Below, in pieces: positions 49,801 to 60,450 of a stretch of 64,000 nt of DNA (positions are counted from its first letter, which is position 1; every line of letters begins with the position of its first letter). The translations under genes were made by a program, and so were the position numbers. The stretch lies in contig CM060855.1 in assembly GCA_030737835.1 (NCBI GenBank), positions 6,070,478 to 6,134,477 of the forward strand, in the 5' to 3' direction. The notes under the pieces are model-generated. The model searched no databases. It saw only the letters and a list, made by a program, of their open reading frames with translations, and was not told where the DNA came from. This DNA is from Acorus gramineus (taxonomy: Eukaryota; Streptophyta; Magnoliopsida; Acorales; Acoraceae).

Positions 49801-51263
49801 CATTGTTCATCTTGAAAGTACTACAGGTTGACATTTATGTTTATAGTATACACTTTTGAACGATTCATGCTTTGAACATCCCTCTCCAGTTTGATTATTT
49901 CAAACATACTACAACTCATGCATTTTCTGGGCAAAGCATACATCTTTAATGATTAAAATATTGACAATACACATGTTTTGAAGCCATCTTATCTTTCTAC
50001 ACCTTCCCCTTTAGTGTGCCAACATGATTCTGTTTTTTTTTTTTTTTAGTGTCAAGAACAGATAACACATAAAAATATAATACATAATCCTCTTTAAAAC
50101 TCTTCTACTTAGAAGCCAGCATTAACTCAAAACATCTTGGTTACCATCACTAAGCTATTGGTTGAACCTGAGATTGTGATAACTCAACAAAAAGAGTGAA
50201 TGCTAAATAATTCAAAGCTTCTGTAGCTGCTTGATTGGCTGTGAGTCAACCTTATAATAACTCAGTGACAGTGCATCATAGATGCATAAGATTAGGTGGT
50301 TCGAAATAGTTGGAGATGGGTTCAAATCAAATCACATTCAAAATTTGAATTTCCTAGGTGATTGCGTGGCACATAAAATTTATTTTTTTCTACAAAATTT
50401 ATTAAGCACCTCTCATGGCTTCCACTCTGGACCTTCATTTACTCTTTGATTCCCCCTTGAATTTTGAATTAAGACATTACTCAAAAATAAGATGTGGTCC
50501 AGAATTTAAGTTTTATTAGAAGGTCACTGTGTTGTATGCTCATTTGCTGTCGACCTAATTGGCTGTTGATGACATGATTGTAAGTATTATTTAATTTGTG
50601 ATATTTTGGAGTGGTGTTAAATAATCTCGTTTGCAACTGTGTGTCTTCATTATTGTTAACATCCTAACATATATGATCACTGCAAAAACTTTCTTTTGTG
50701 AACGAGATATTTGGATGGATTGTTGGTAGAGTAGGGATGTTACTTTAGAAAATTTGGGAACAAACACTGTTTAGTTGCATGCAATAAATAACTCTGATTT
50801 GGGAGGAGTCAGACCTGACACTGACTGAATAAATTCTATAAAATAGGTAAATAACTGTGTAGCATTCATCTAGATGTGTGTTTATAAAGGAAGTTTTTTT
50901 AAGAAAGTTATCAAGAGGTCTGTCTGTCTGTTTAGTGGATAAAGGTGGAATTATTTGAGGACTTACTTTTAGGGCATATCGAGATACCGTTGTTTCTTTG
51001 TATATGGACTTGTAGGATTAATTGTTTATGCAATGCATTTATAGCTGTTGATCAATTCCATGTTTTTCCCCTCCTGGGCTAAGAAATCTGTTCATGATCT
51101 GGTTAATCAACAGGCTTTCGGATGGGCTTATGTGAACAACTGGCATAATACATGGGAGCAGTTCTATGTCTACTGGATTTGCCCCTTCATTGGCGCGATA
51201 CTGGCGGCCTGGGTCTTCCGTGTTCTCTTCCACCCTCCTGTGGTTAAACAGAAGAAAGCTTGA
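46884..51263 (+). CDS. SIP1: small basic intrinsic protein aquaporin SIP1, 3 exons, 241 aa
   Basis: Six-helix major intrinsic protein; plant SIP1 members reside in the ER membrane and can conduct water. Exons: 46884-47186, 47254-47526, 51114-51263, GT-AG, all phase 0. The first pore motif is NPT (74-76, in SFNPTGNAS) in place of NPA, the hallmark of SIP1, and the second is canonical NPA (189-191, MNPANAFGWAY). Hydrophobic helices can be seen at about 13-30, 45-62, 100-113, 138-155, 166-182 and 208-225. The lysine-rich tail ending KQKKA matches SIPs and resembles a dilysine-type ER signal. Length agrees with Arabidopsis SIP1;1 (240 aa). Intron 2 is 3.6 kb. The start is the only ATG giving the conserved N-terminus. 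Confidence 0.97.
47527..51113 (+). other. 3.6-kb intron 2 of SIP1
   Basis: AT-rich with a tandem array at 47974-48560. No internal exon or complete mobile element was recognised. Donor AAT|GTGAGT and acceptor TCAACAG|GCTTTC are good matches to consensus. Confidence 0.6.
47974..48560. repeat. three-copy tandem array with AAG/AAT microsatellites in SIP1 intron 2
   Basis: Units start CCTATAAGTATTCAACCCAT at 47974, 48147 and 48379 (spacing 173 and 232). Each ends near a GTTTGTTTATATAA phrase; copies 1 and 2 then carry AAG or AAT runs of different lengths before GGCCCAAACATAG. Copies 2 and 3 contain an extra internal duplication of AAAACAATGATTTATTAG. Confidence 0.85.
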
Positions 51264-51890
51264 GGAGCGGGCAGGGGGTTTACAAAGGAAGGAGTGAAAA
51301 GTTCTGTTATTCCATCATATTCTATGATTAATTATGCAAATAAATTAAACAATTACCTGGCTATGGAGCACCTAATTTATCATCATTTTTCAAAACAACA
51401 GTATATATTATTCATCAGATAGATTTTAGTTCGCCCATGGTTTAGAAAGATTTTAAGAATGTTGCCATTTTTATGATTTCCTGTGTGGTTGACTTATTCT
51501 CTCACTTGTGGACCTTGTAAACAAGTATGATTCTTCCTCCCTTGATAAATGGTGATATGATGTATAAAGCCATTCTGGGTGACCCCTTGAATCGATGACT
51601 TTCTAACAATACATTCTATATGTGGTCCATAATGTTGCATGGGCACTGTATAAGCTAGCTACTAGGAAGTCTGTATACATGATAGTGAGCATTTGATGAA
51701 CGATATGTATGCTTGTGTTACTAGTGAATGAAAAATGATGGAAAGCAGTCCTCCAATCTGTGTAATTAATAATAATAAAATAAAAATACTCAAACCTTGT
51801 GAGAGGCGTGTGTGCGCACGCACACTAGGCTAGGCCTTGCTAAGAATCGAATCGAATCGAATCGAATCCTAGTAGGAGAGTACGTCGGTC
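51264..51890. other. SIP1 3' region
   Basis: Holds the SIP1 3' UTR and spacer; there is a short run of about four ATCGA-type pentamers near 51847-51868. No gene seen. Confidence 0.5.
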
Positions 51891-51894
51891 GGAT

Positions 51895-51937
51895 GGTGAT
51901 AAACCCTCTTAGAGAAGGGTGAGAGGTGTCATCAATC

Positions 51938-51974
<37 letters not shown>

Positions 51975-52101
51975 GAGTCTGTCTGGAAAATTCATGAAAA
52001 GTCTTAAGAGAAGGGTGATAAACCCTCTTAGAGAAGGGTGAGAGGTGTCATCAATCGAATAATAATAATAATAAAAAGAGTCTGTCTGGAAAATTCATGA
52101 G
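51895..52101. repeat. tandem duplication with AAT microsatellite upstream of the LEA gene
   Basis: A block beginning GGTGATAAACCCTCTTAGAG (51895 and 52014) and ending GGAAAATTCATGA is present twice. The copies are nearly identical except for the AAT run in the middle, long in copy 1 (about 11-12 units) and short in copy 2. The second copy ends about 25 bases before the first ABRE of the LEA promoter. Confidence 0.9.
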
Positions 52102-52124
52102 ATACAGATAGGTGGTGTTGTGGG

Positions 52125-52200
52125 ACACGTGGTGATCATCCGGGGCATGATTGCCACGTCCCGCCATGCGACCCCCTCTCCCACCAGATTCATATTTATA
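52125..52200 (+). promoter_or_regulatory. LEA promoter: two ABRE/G-box motifs and a TATA box
   Basis: ACACGTGG at 52125-52132 contains the G-box CACGTG; GCCACGTC at 52153-52160 is GACGTGGC on the minus strand, a canonical ABRE. TATTTATA at 52193-52200 is a fitting TATA box about 125 bases before the ATG. Paired ABREs are the known signature of ABA-induced seed and drought genes, which fits the LEA product. Binding itself is inferred. Confidence 0.7.
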
Positions 52201-52323
52201 TGCAACCCATCTCTCTCTGCTTCTTGATCATGAGAAGCGCGTAGGAAGTTCTGTTTGTTGAATAAAAAGAGAGAGCAAACTGAAGTGTAGGACATACATA
52301 ATCTGCCTCAACTCTCAACAGCC

Positions 52324-53062
52324 ATGGCTGCTGGGTCCATGAACCGACTGGTGGTGGTGGTGGTGCTTCTGTTAGTAACGGCAGGTTGGTTGAGCAATGG
52401 AGTTGCAGAGGAGGAGGAGGAGGTATTGAAGCACCGGGTGGAGGAGGATGCCAAGGAGGGCTCAGAGTCCTGGACTGGCTGGGCCAAGGACAAGATCTCC
52501 GGAGGTCTCGGCCTCAAGCACCAGGACCCCGATTCAGCTGCTCAAAGCGCCGCTGACAAAGCTCGGCAGGCTGCCTCTGGTTGAGTGTCCTTGAAGAATA
52601 TTCTTTTTATTATTTCTGTTGTCAATGAATATGCTTACTTTCTTGTTTACAGATGCAGGGCAGTACAGCAGTGAGAAAACAGAGGAGCTGAAGGAGACAG
52701 CTGAGAAGAAGGCCGGGGAGGCTAGGGAGTCCACGGCTGAGACTGCGAAGAAGGCATCCGAGGCAGCTAGGGAGAGGGCCTCCGAGGCCGAAGACGTGTC
52801 CGGACGTGTCAAGGAGAAGGCAAAGGAAGGGTACGAGGCGACCAAGGCCAAGAGTGGGGAGACCGTGGAGGCTGCCAAGGAGAGGGCCAAGGAGGGGTAC
52901 GACGCGGCCAAGGCCAAGACCGGGCAGACCGTGGAGGCCGCCAAGGAGAAGGCTAAAGAGGCTGTGGATTCTGCCAAAGACACCATCTCGTCCAGCTACG
53001 AGTCCGCTAAGCACAAGTCTCGAGAAATGATGACAGAGGAGGATGACGACGAGGAGCTCTGA
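52324..53062 (+). CDS. LEA_4 (group 3)-type protein with signal peptide, 2 exons, 221 aa
   Basis: Hydrophilic, probably disordered protein thought to protect membranes and proteins during drying. Exons: 52324-52579 and 52653-53062, GT-AG, phase 1. Residues 1-28 look like a secretory signal: R8 then a hydrophobic core V10-V18 and a likely cleavage after A28 (SNGVA|EEEEE). The rest is Lys/Glu/Ala-rich with recurring 11-residue amphipathic units such as AKEGYEATKAK, AAKERAKEGYD and AAKEKAKEAVD, typical of LEA_4. The C-terminus is very acidic and ends DDDEEL, resembling but not matching KDEL/HDEL. Entry into the secretory pathway is inferred; ER retention is open. An ABRE-bearing promoter lies just upstream. 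The antisense frame is long and open only because of the biased codon pattern. Confidence 0.9.
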
Positions 53063-53387
53063 TCATCCCTGTGAAGTTTGATGTAGATTTCTGAATGCCA
53101 GTGTTTTCTAGTTCTTGTAGACGGACATGTTCGTGTGTGGCGAACGACCTTGTTATTTGTTGTATAAAGGCCTTGCTTGGTTACAGTGCCTTTCCAAGTG
53201 CAACTTGTTCTCTTTTGGATGGTTGGATTTTAATGATTATGTAAGAGATGTTTTTCTTTCTTGAATCTCTTGAATTTCACGATGCAGTGGATGCTAAATG
53301 TTGTCTCCAAACATTAGATCAAGAAGTGGATGTTAAATGTTCCTCCCTTGCAGAGAAGGAAAAGAGAAATGGTTTTTTTATTTTTTT
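53063..53387. other. LEA 3' region
   Basis: Contains the LEA 3' UTR (T-rich, with TTGTATAAAGG at about 53159) and spacer. Confidence 0.5.
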
Positions 53388-53668
53388 ATGAATTCATCAT
53401 TTATTTTTTTCATATTTCACTTTAAGTTTCTAGATTTAAATGGTCTATTTCTTATTAGTATATGAAAGAAACCTATTATTTAGTTTTTTTTTTAGTCTTT
53501 AGAAAGGACTAAAAAAGAATATATATTTTTTTTAGTCTTTAAAAGGACTAAAAAAGAATATATCTTTTAAATATGAAGATTTAAATTGAAATATAAAAAA
53601 GTGAAAGAACAATCACTGAATTATATAGTTTATAAAGATTTAAAAATAAAAAATTTAAAAAAAAATTA
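53388..53668. mobile_element. foldback MITE, worn copy 2
   Basis: The right half matches the right half of 23868-24145: GTGAAAGAACAATCACTGAA and TATAGTTTATAAAGATTTAAAAATAAAAAA correspond to GTGAAGAATCGATCACTAAA and TATAGTTTGTGGGGACTTAAAAATAAAAAA in pieces. The left half is roughly its complement. The centre holds a local duplication of a TTTAGTCTTT...AAGGACTAAAAAAG unit. Confidence 0.6.
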
Positions 53669-54406
53669 GTGAAAAAAGAATAAACTGTTTGAATTTGAAT
53701 CAGAATCCCCAATATTTTTTTTTTCAACGGACGTCGGATGCATAGCAGATGCGATTAAGTGGGGGTGTGAGGGCATGCGAAGGCGAGGGCAGAGGGGAAG
53801 GTGCACTTGAAGTCGGAATCGGGATAGTAGTAAAAGAGAGAGAGAGAGAGAGAGATTGTTAGGGTAACTTTGTGCTTGGATTTAGGGGTACAATGGTTAT
53901 TTAAACATGTTAGGTTAGCTTATCCAAACATCAGGTTACTCATGGGAACGGCGAGAAGGTGTTTAACATTAGTCTAAAATGTCAGGGTTATTTGGATATT
54001 CAGATTTTGAAGGGTTGATCTGAATATTGACCATTTTCAGGGGGCTATATGCGTTTTTTCCTCTCTTTATCAAGTGTTTAGGGCTTTAATCACAGTGCAT
54101 TTTGGTACAATTACATCAGTAGATTAAGACGCATTGAACAGCTCTACTTCAAACATTATACAACATTCTGTGAATGCCTCTCTTTGTAACATTTTATAGA
54201 GTAAAAACAAGATGATGGATTGTATTTTGTTGGGAGTATAAGATCAACCGCCAGAAGCCATTGAGTCCTACCATCTCTCATCTTGTTTGGATCTCTACCA
54301 GAATTTGAAACATACCAAATTCAGGGCTCCCCATTTGAACCATGTTAATGTACTGCCATGAGTAGCATTTCTCAACCAAAACTCACAGTTATAACTGCTC
54401 CCACAG
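53669..54406. other. spacer and HBS1 3' region
   Basis: GA microsatellite at about 53835-53854; no gene recognised. The part next to 54406 is presumably the HBS1 3' UTR. Confidence 0.45.
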
Positions 54407-57400
54407 CTAATTCTCGATTACTCGGTTAACAATCCCCACAGCAACAGTATTGCCCAAGGCTCGTAGAAACACCCTACCAAGAGCCCGACATTCAGAGAAT
54501 TCTTCTACACAAACCGCTCCATCTAACACGACCTGTAACAAAAGAAAACAAATTCCTGAGAAGACAGTACCACTACTCTGCTAAGTCATTGCTCAGTGTT
54601 GGGAGAAAGTTGGAAGAGTAAAAGAAGTCATTGCACAAGGCAAGCATGGCTGTTTTCAGAAGTTAAATGTTGTCTTGCTTTTACTTTTGCACGAAAGAAA
54701 TTGTAATTGCACAAATCAGCCACAATGAACCAAGTGGTGAAAATGCATTGCAACGATCTCTTATCACTAGTTCATCTATAAGATCCACTTACTTCTATTA
54801 CAGCACTTTGTTTTGCCTTGAGGAAGCGAGGTGCCTTTTTAGAGATCTGCCCAGTTTTCTGGTCTAATAATGAAAGTATTTTCACAACGGTTGCAGCCTC
54901 CTTTGCATGGTGTATTAGAAACTCAACCTGCAATTCGTTCTCTAGTTGATGTGTGCAAGACAACTATTGCAGAGATGAAGAGAAATGGAAAAGAAGGGGT
55001 GTGTGTAAGTGCATGCACGCATTTGTGGGACTAAGAGAGGTGAAAGTGCCAACCTGGGTGCCAATTAAAATTGGCATTGTGATGTCCAGGGTAAGAACCT
55101 TGAGCTCCATATGTGTTGCAACTGCCACTGGAAAATCTTGGTGACAAAGCACCATGCCTGACATGAGATGGCCCAAGTCAATCCCTTGCAAACTGACAGA
55201 AGCATTGTCACCAGCTCTTGCAATGCTGCATTTACGAGAGTCGCACTCAATGGATCGCACTGTTGCTAATTCTCCAATGGGCATTACGAGTACCTGCAAC
55301 CAGACCCATTTGATCTTAATAATATGTGCACCTTGTTAAGAAAAACCAGGATGAGAAGCTTTTTGTGTCGATGCAGCACAATAAACATTCCAAGAAAGTT
55401 ATACACCAGCATTCTGTAAAGTCAATAAAAAACACAATAGAATATAAATGCTCTACCTTTGAACCATTCCTAACAGCTCCAGTTACCAATTTACCATTAC
55501 ATGTAACCTGTCCTGAGGCACCTGATTGAACAACATCACATATGGGCATACGCAGGGGCTTTGTAATATCCCTCACAGGAGGTTGCAGAGAATCTATTGC
55601 CTCCAACAGACTTGGCCCATGATACCTGCATTGCACCATTGAAGTATATCAACTAATAGAACGTCCCCAGATGTAGTATATAAACCCACCATTCTACAAC
55701 AAGACATGAGATGGGACTAAACAAATATTGAGCTTACATCAAGATAGACATTCATATAACTATTAGAGAACCAGCGACCCTCTAAATTGACCTTTTTCAA
55801 GGTTATGAGAAACCACTAAAGTAGTTCAGATTCACATATCATATTCTGCAAAGCACGTGTCCCCAGTTCACTCTTCCATCTGGAAGATTATCCTTTTACC
55901 CATAGACGCTTTCATCATGAAACTAAGATATGCGTGTGAAAAATGGAAACTAGATGAAGATTGAAGATTTTGCATAGCAGGATCTCCTTTGGATTACATT
56001 ATCCAAGTATCTTTCATGTAGGACAGGTGATCAATGCATTTCTGGAGCGATTGACTGGCCAGAGGTTCAAGTAGAAAAGTATGAAAATAAGTTGACAATT
56101 ATAGTGACTGATCTTACAATCCCATGATATTTGACACAGTGAATTACTTCATGGAAATATTTTGGATTAGTTGTTATATAACTGACAATGTTTATTTTAG
56201 CTACATTTCATCTTTAAGGCCATTAAATAAGTGAATTTGTCATTCATAATAATAATTCACATGACAGTTTCACATTGCCATCAATTCTGAATGATTTGTA
56301 GGATCACTAATTAAGTGGCTATTATATTTGTTTAATATTTTCCATTTTTAGTACTTTTGTAATCCGGCTTAATGAGGCTCCTAAATGGGCCTAATTGAGT
56401 TTTTTTATCAATGATATTGAGTTTATTCCAGTTTTATTCTCTTTTGAGAGACATCATGAGATCTTGACATAAATCAGATCTTTTATCATTCTTCTGCTGC
56501 AGTTAGTCTTGGATACTGCACCCAATTATAGTAAGTTCAGATTACATATGGAAGATAATGGAAAATGAACATAAGCTGGTGCAATAAACTTTGAAGAAAA
56601 CTCCAAGGTCATGGGGTACCAACATCAGTCAGCGCACCTGCTGCACAAGGATAGAACAAGAAGGGAGTTTCAGGACGTAGAGATTTAAGCTAAGTATGAA
56701 AGCTTTGTATTCTAAGGCCAAAGGATGTGATAGAATTTTTTTAAAATGTTTATAATTTTAAGAATTCCCCTGAAGATTTAAGTTTTTCAATGGCCTCCCA
56801 TGCTAAAAAGAGTATATGATACAAGAATAACCAATACAAGGAGATCCTGAGGAAGGTAGAGAGGGGCGTGGGATTAAAAGAGAAGAGCCACCAGTCTTTA
56901 GAGGACATATGGTTATGAGTTCAAAAGAAAATATAAAGATGCTCCATTATACCGCCATGTTTAGATACAATGAAATGGAAATGATTTGAGGAATAAAAAT
57001 GTAAAATCAAAGTGAAATGGTCCAAAGGCATCTGGATTAATTAAAATTTGGACAAATTAGTTGTTAGTGTCTGATGGGTGCTCTTTCTTTCCTTCCTCTC
57101 CGTTAGCCTTTGGGTATTTATAGTGGTAAGTTAATATGCAATTGGTCAGTCCTAATGTCCCCCTTACTATTTAATAATAAAATTTGATAATATCAACCAA
57201 ATACCATCTATCTTCAAACAACATGTTTCACCATAAATCAATCCAATTCTTTTTTCTTCTACTGACATTTTAAGCATTCTCTGTTTCAATCTGTTCCCTC
57301 ATAACCATCCATTTTTGGAGCTAGCATTTATTTAACATGTTCATTCAATCAGTTTGAAGACCCCTTTTTCCTCCCCCATAGAGTTTCTTCACACTTGTCT

Positions 57401-60400
57401 AAAGTACTCAAAACATATCTTAGATTTCTAGTGATATGTACTTATTCCAAATAGCTATTTTGAAGGTCATTATCAAGTGGAGAATGCTTTTTAAAACTAG
57501 GGAAGAACAACGATGAACGTGATTATAAATTTATTTTTGTTATTTAAGATACTTTTGTTATTAGGATTTATTTTTATTTATGTTAGGTGCAACCATAGTT
57601 ATTTAGAATTTGATTTTCTAAAAATGTTTAATTGCCTATAGATATTTTATTAATTTCAGTTTATGGTTGTTCTTTATATAAGTGCATGTATAACTTTGTC
57701 AAGATGATGAAGAATAATATTGATTATTGATTCCTTTATATCTCGTTGTCCCCTCTTTCTTCCTCCATCTCCTTGAAATTTTTTTTCTCTTCCTTTCTTA
57801 ATATTATTCTTCTTTCTCCTCCTTTACCCAATCCTCAATCCTGCATCACAATGATATCAATCTTCTTTCTCCTCCTTTACCCAATCCTCAATCCTGCATC
57901 ACAATGATATCATAGCACAAACAAAAAAATGACAGGTTGAGAACTTACCAAGATGATAAAAGGACATCAGATGCAACAGTCACCAAATTTTGATTCTTCA
58001 TGCAACTTATGGGTACCCATGACACAAGTGATTCTTTAAATCCACATGAATGGAGAAATGAGCCAAGTTGAACCTTTATCAAATCGAATCTTTCCCTTGA
58101 GTAATCCACAACTTCCATCTTATTAACAGCAATGATAATTTGATCCACACCAAAGCTTCTGATAAGTTGTGCATGCTCCCTCGTTTGCCCTACTCCATTT
58201 CCATCCATACCAGCTTCAAATGCACCTACAGAGGCATCAACAACGAGAATTGCAGCATCTGCTTGTGTGGTACCAGATATCATGTTTGGCACAAAATCTT
58301 TATGGCCTGGGGAATCAAGCACAACAACGCGATATCTCTTTGATTTAAAGTGAGCAACAGCCACTGTCATCGTTATACCCCTTTCCCTCTCTTCAGAGCT
58401 CTCATCCATGACCCATGCATAAGCAAATGATCCTTTCCCCTGCATTCTACCATTAGTTATGCACTGACAGATCAAATGTTATATAATGGTAAATTGTAAA
58501 GAGCCTAGGAATTGCAAACAACCTTTTCTTTAGCATCTCTCTCATACTTGTGCATTTCTTTGGAAGATATCCGCCCCAAAAGTTGTAGCAATCTTCCTGA
58601 CAATGTTGATTTTCCGGAATCCACATGGCCAACCTATTGCAAGATTATGAAAACAATAAATTATCGAACACTATTTATATAAAGAATTGGATCAAAGACA
58701 AAAGGTAAGACAAAGTGGTTTCCATTATCCAATCAAGCATAAGGCTGTCTTACAATTGCAAGATTTAGTTGATAAATGATTCCCTCATCTTGCTCAAGGT
58801 TCATCCAACTCTCTGGCTTGTACTGTACATTTGAGTTAGACTTCCGGTGACTGGAGCTTTTCTTCAAATCAATGCTGTGCATATCCTTACACAGAACTTG
58901 CTGATCTACATAATCAGCAAAATTTCTGGTCTTGCTTGTCTTTATTTGACTGGGTTTTGACACTGGTGGACGTATATTTCCCATTCTTTCAGTGTTTTCG
59001 TGAAACTCAACTGTTTCCTTCTTCTCACAAACATTTGAAGTTCTAGTAGGCGCTGAAAAGTGTTACAAAAAAGTTTGATTAAGAAGGAAAGCAAGTTGAA
59101 AAAAAATTGAAGACAGTAAAGAATGGTTTTGGATTTAAATTTTGATAAAAAAAAGAAAGGAATCATGTTCAGTGATTAACAAACAAATGAAACACGAGAA
59201 AAGAAAATATATTGGATATACACCGGATTATGAAAATTTCAAAAAGTAAAACCATCTTAATATGTTAATGTCCATCTTGCAAATTAAACAATAATATTTC
59301 AGGCAGGAAAAGTTGAACTTGCAAGAGAACTGCTGCAGTGCCTAAAGTCTACCAGTGTGGATGTAATGAAGAGGTAGCAACCTAATTCTATGGCACGAAC
59401 TGCTACCTGTTCTAACAATCACATAATATAAGAAAGTAAATCACCAACAAATTTTACCTTTGGAATTAATCTTGGAGGAAGTCTTCCCAGCAGAGACCAA
59501 ATCGTCTGGAGATGGGCTATCAAACTCAAAAGGAGCTGTGACCGCCGGAAAAAAAAATGATGCACTGTTCAGAATCCAAGTAAGAACTTAGATGAAACTA
59601 AGTGAATGGAAATTCAATGTGGACATGTGATATCCAATTCAAATTATCAATAACCCACTCTGACATGTTTACTGTGAAAACACACAAACAAGAATTTGCA
59701 AATTAATCACTTTAAGAGACTAAAAATAACACCAGGTATGACTTGACACACTTCTTTTTTCCATATTCTAAGCAGACCTATGTTAACATGGCCACTGGAA
59801 GGAGGGGCCATAAATAAATTATGATAAACACTAAAATTCCCTCGGCCATTCCCACCCTGGGAAAAACATTGATCATGTAGCTGCTGTGATACTATGACCG
59901 CTTTGGGCGTTCCATGAGGCGATGGTGCAAATAAAGACTTGGCCATAATTGAAGCTCCAGAATCTTTGTACGCAGCTCCATCAACTGCACGAAATACCTC
60001 CAGCCCATAGTTGATCAACGTGACGCCGCAAAACAGCTAAAACACCTAATTTAAATTTTCTACAACAATGATAAATTATATGCAGATAAAGAGACAATTA
60101 TACCTCTTCCACACTGGCCATTACTGTGAGAGTCGATCAAAGAAGCTCGGACAGTTCCACAAATCTCACAGGAAGTAAAACTGTCACCATTGTCCAGAGT
60201 GCAAATCGAGCAGCGCCAGATACCAGGTTTAGTTCTTGACTGGTTTACCACGGTTGATTTCCCTGTTTGAAATAATTAAATCAATCAAACAATGAAATAT
60301 ATAGGTAATAAAAACAATACATGAATTTTCCATTTCGTATAGCCACTGACCATATTCTTCTTGTTCTTCTTCGGCATCATAATCATCATAGACATCATAA

Positions 60401-60450
60401 TCGTAGTAGCCCTCATCATAATCAATTCCGTGATTTGCTTTTCTAGACAT
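54407..60450 (-). CDS. HBS1: HBS1 (eRF3/EF1A-like) ribosome-rescue GTPase, 11 exons, 704 aa
   Basis: Cytosolic translational GTPase that with Pelota/Dom34 splits stalled ribosomes in no-go and non-stop decay; in plants the same locus can yield a SKI7-like isoform by splicing. Exons on the minus strand: 60450-60351, 60262-60104, 59984-59778, 59535-59458, 59052-58754, 58633-58523, 58439-57949, 55625-55457, 55293-55054, 54927-54793, 54532-54407; phases agree. Order: acidic Tyr/Asp-rich start; RanBP2-type zinc finger at 48-72 (Cys 51, 54, 65, 68); linker with [11 protein letters not shown] near 157-167; G domain with G1 GHVDSGKS (283-290), GITMT, G3 DSPGHKD (360-366); then two beta-barrel domains ([10 protein letters not shown]-like, [24 protein letters not shown]). 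Odd: G4 reads NKME (424-427) and G5 SCM. The acceptor of exon 3 (59984) is chosen by frame and is the least certain junction. Intron 7 is 2.3 kb. Confidence 0.94.
55626..57948 (-). other. 2.3-kb intron 7 of HBS1
   Basis: AT-rich; contains the 53-bp tandem duplication at 57808-57913 near its donor end. No exon or element was recognised inside. Confidence 0.6.
57808..57913. repeat. 53-bp tandem duplication in HBS1 intron 7
   Basis: TCTTCTTTCTCCTCCTTTAC...CACAATGATATCA is present twice head to tail with spacing 53 and essentially no difference between copies, some 35 bases from the 5' splice site at 57948 (minus strand). Confidence 0.9.

Noticed and set aside
52534-53014. 150- and 130-aa minus-strand frames opposite the LEA second exon
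   Set aside because: They arise from the periodic Lys/Glu/Ala codons of the LEA repeats; no start context, promoter or similarity supports them.
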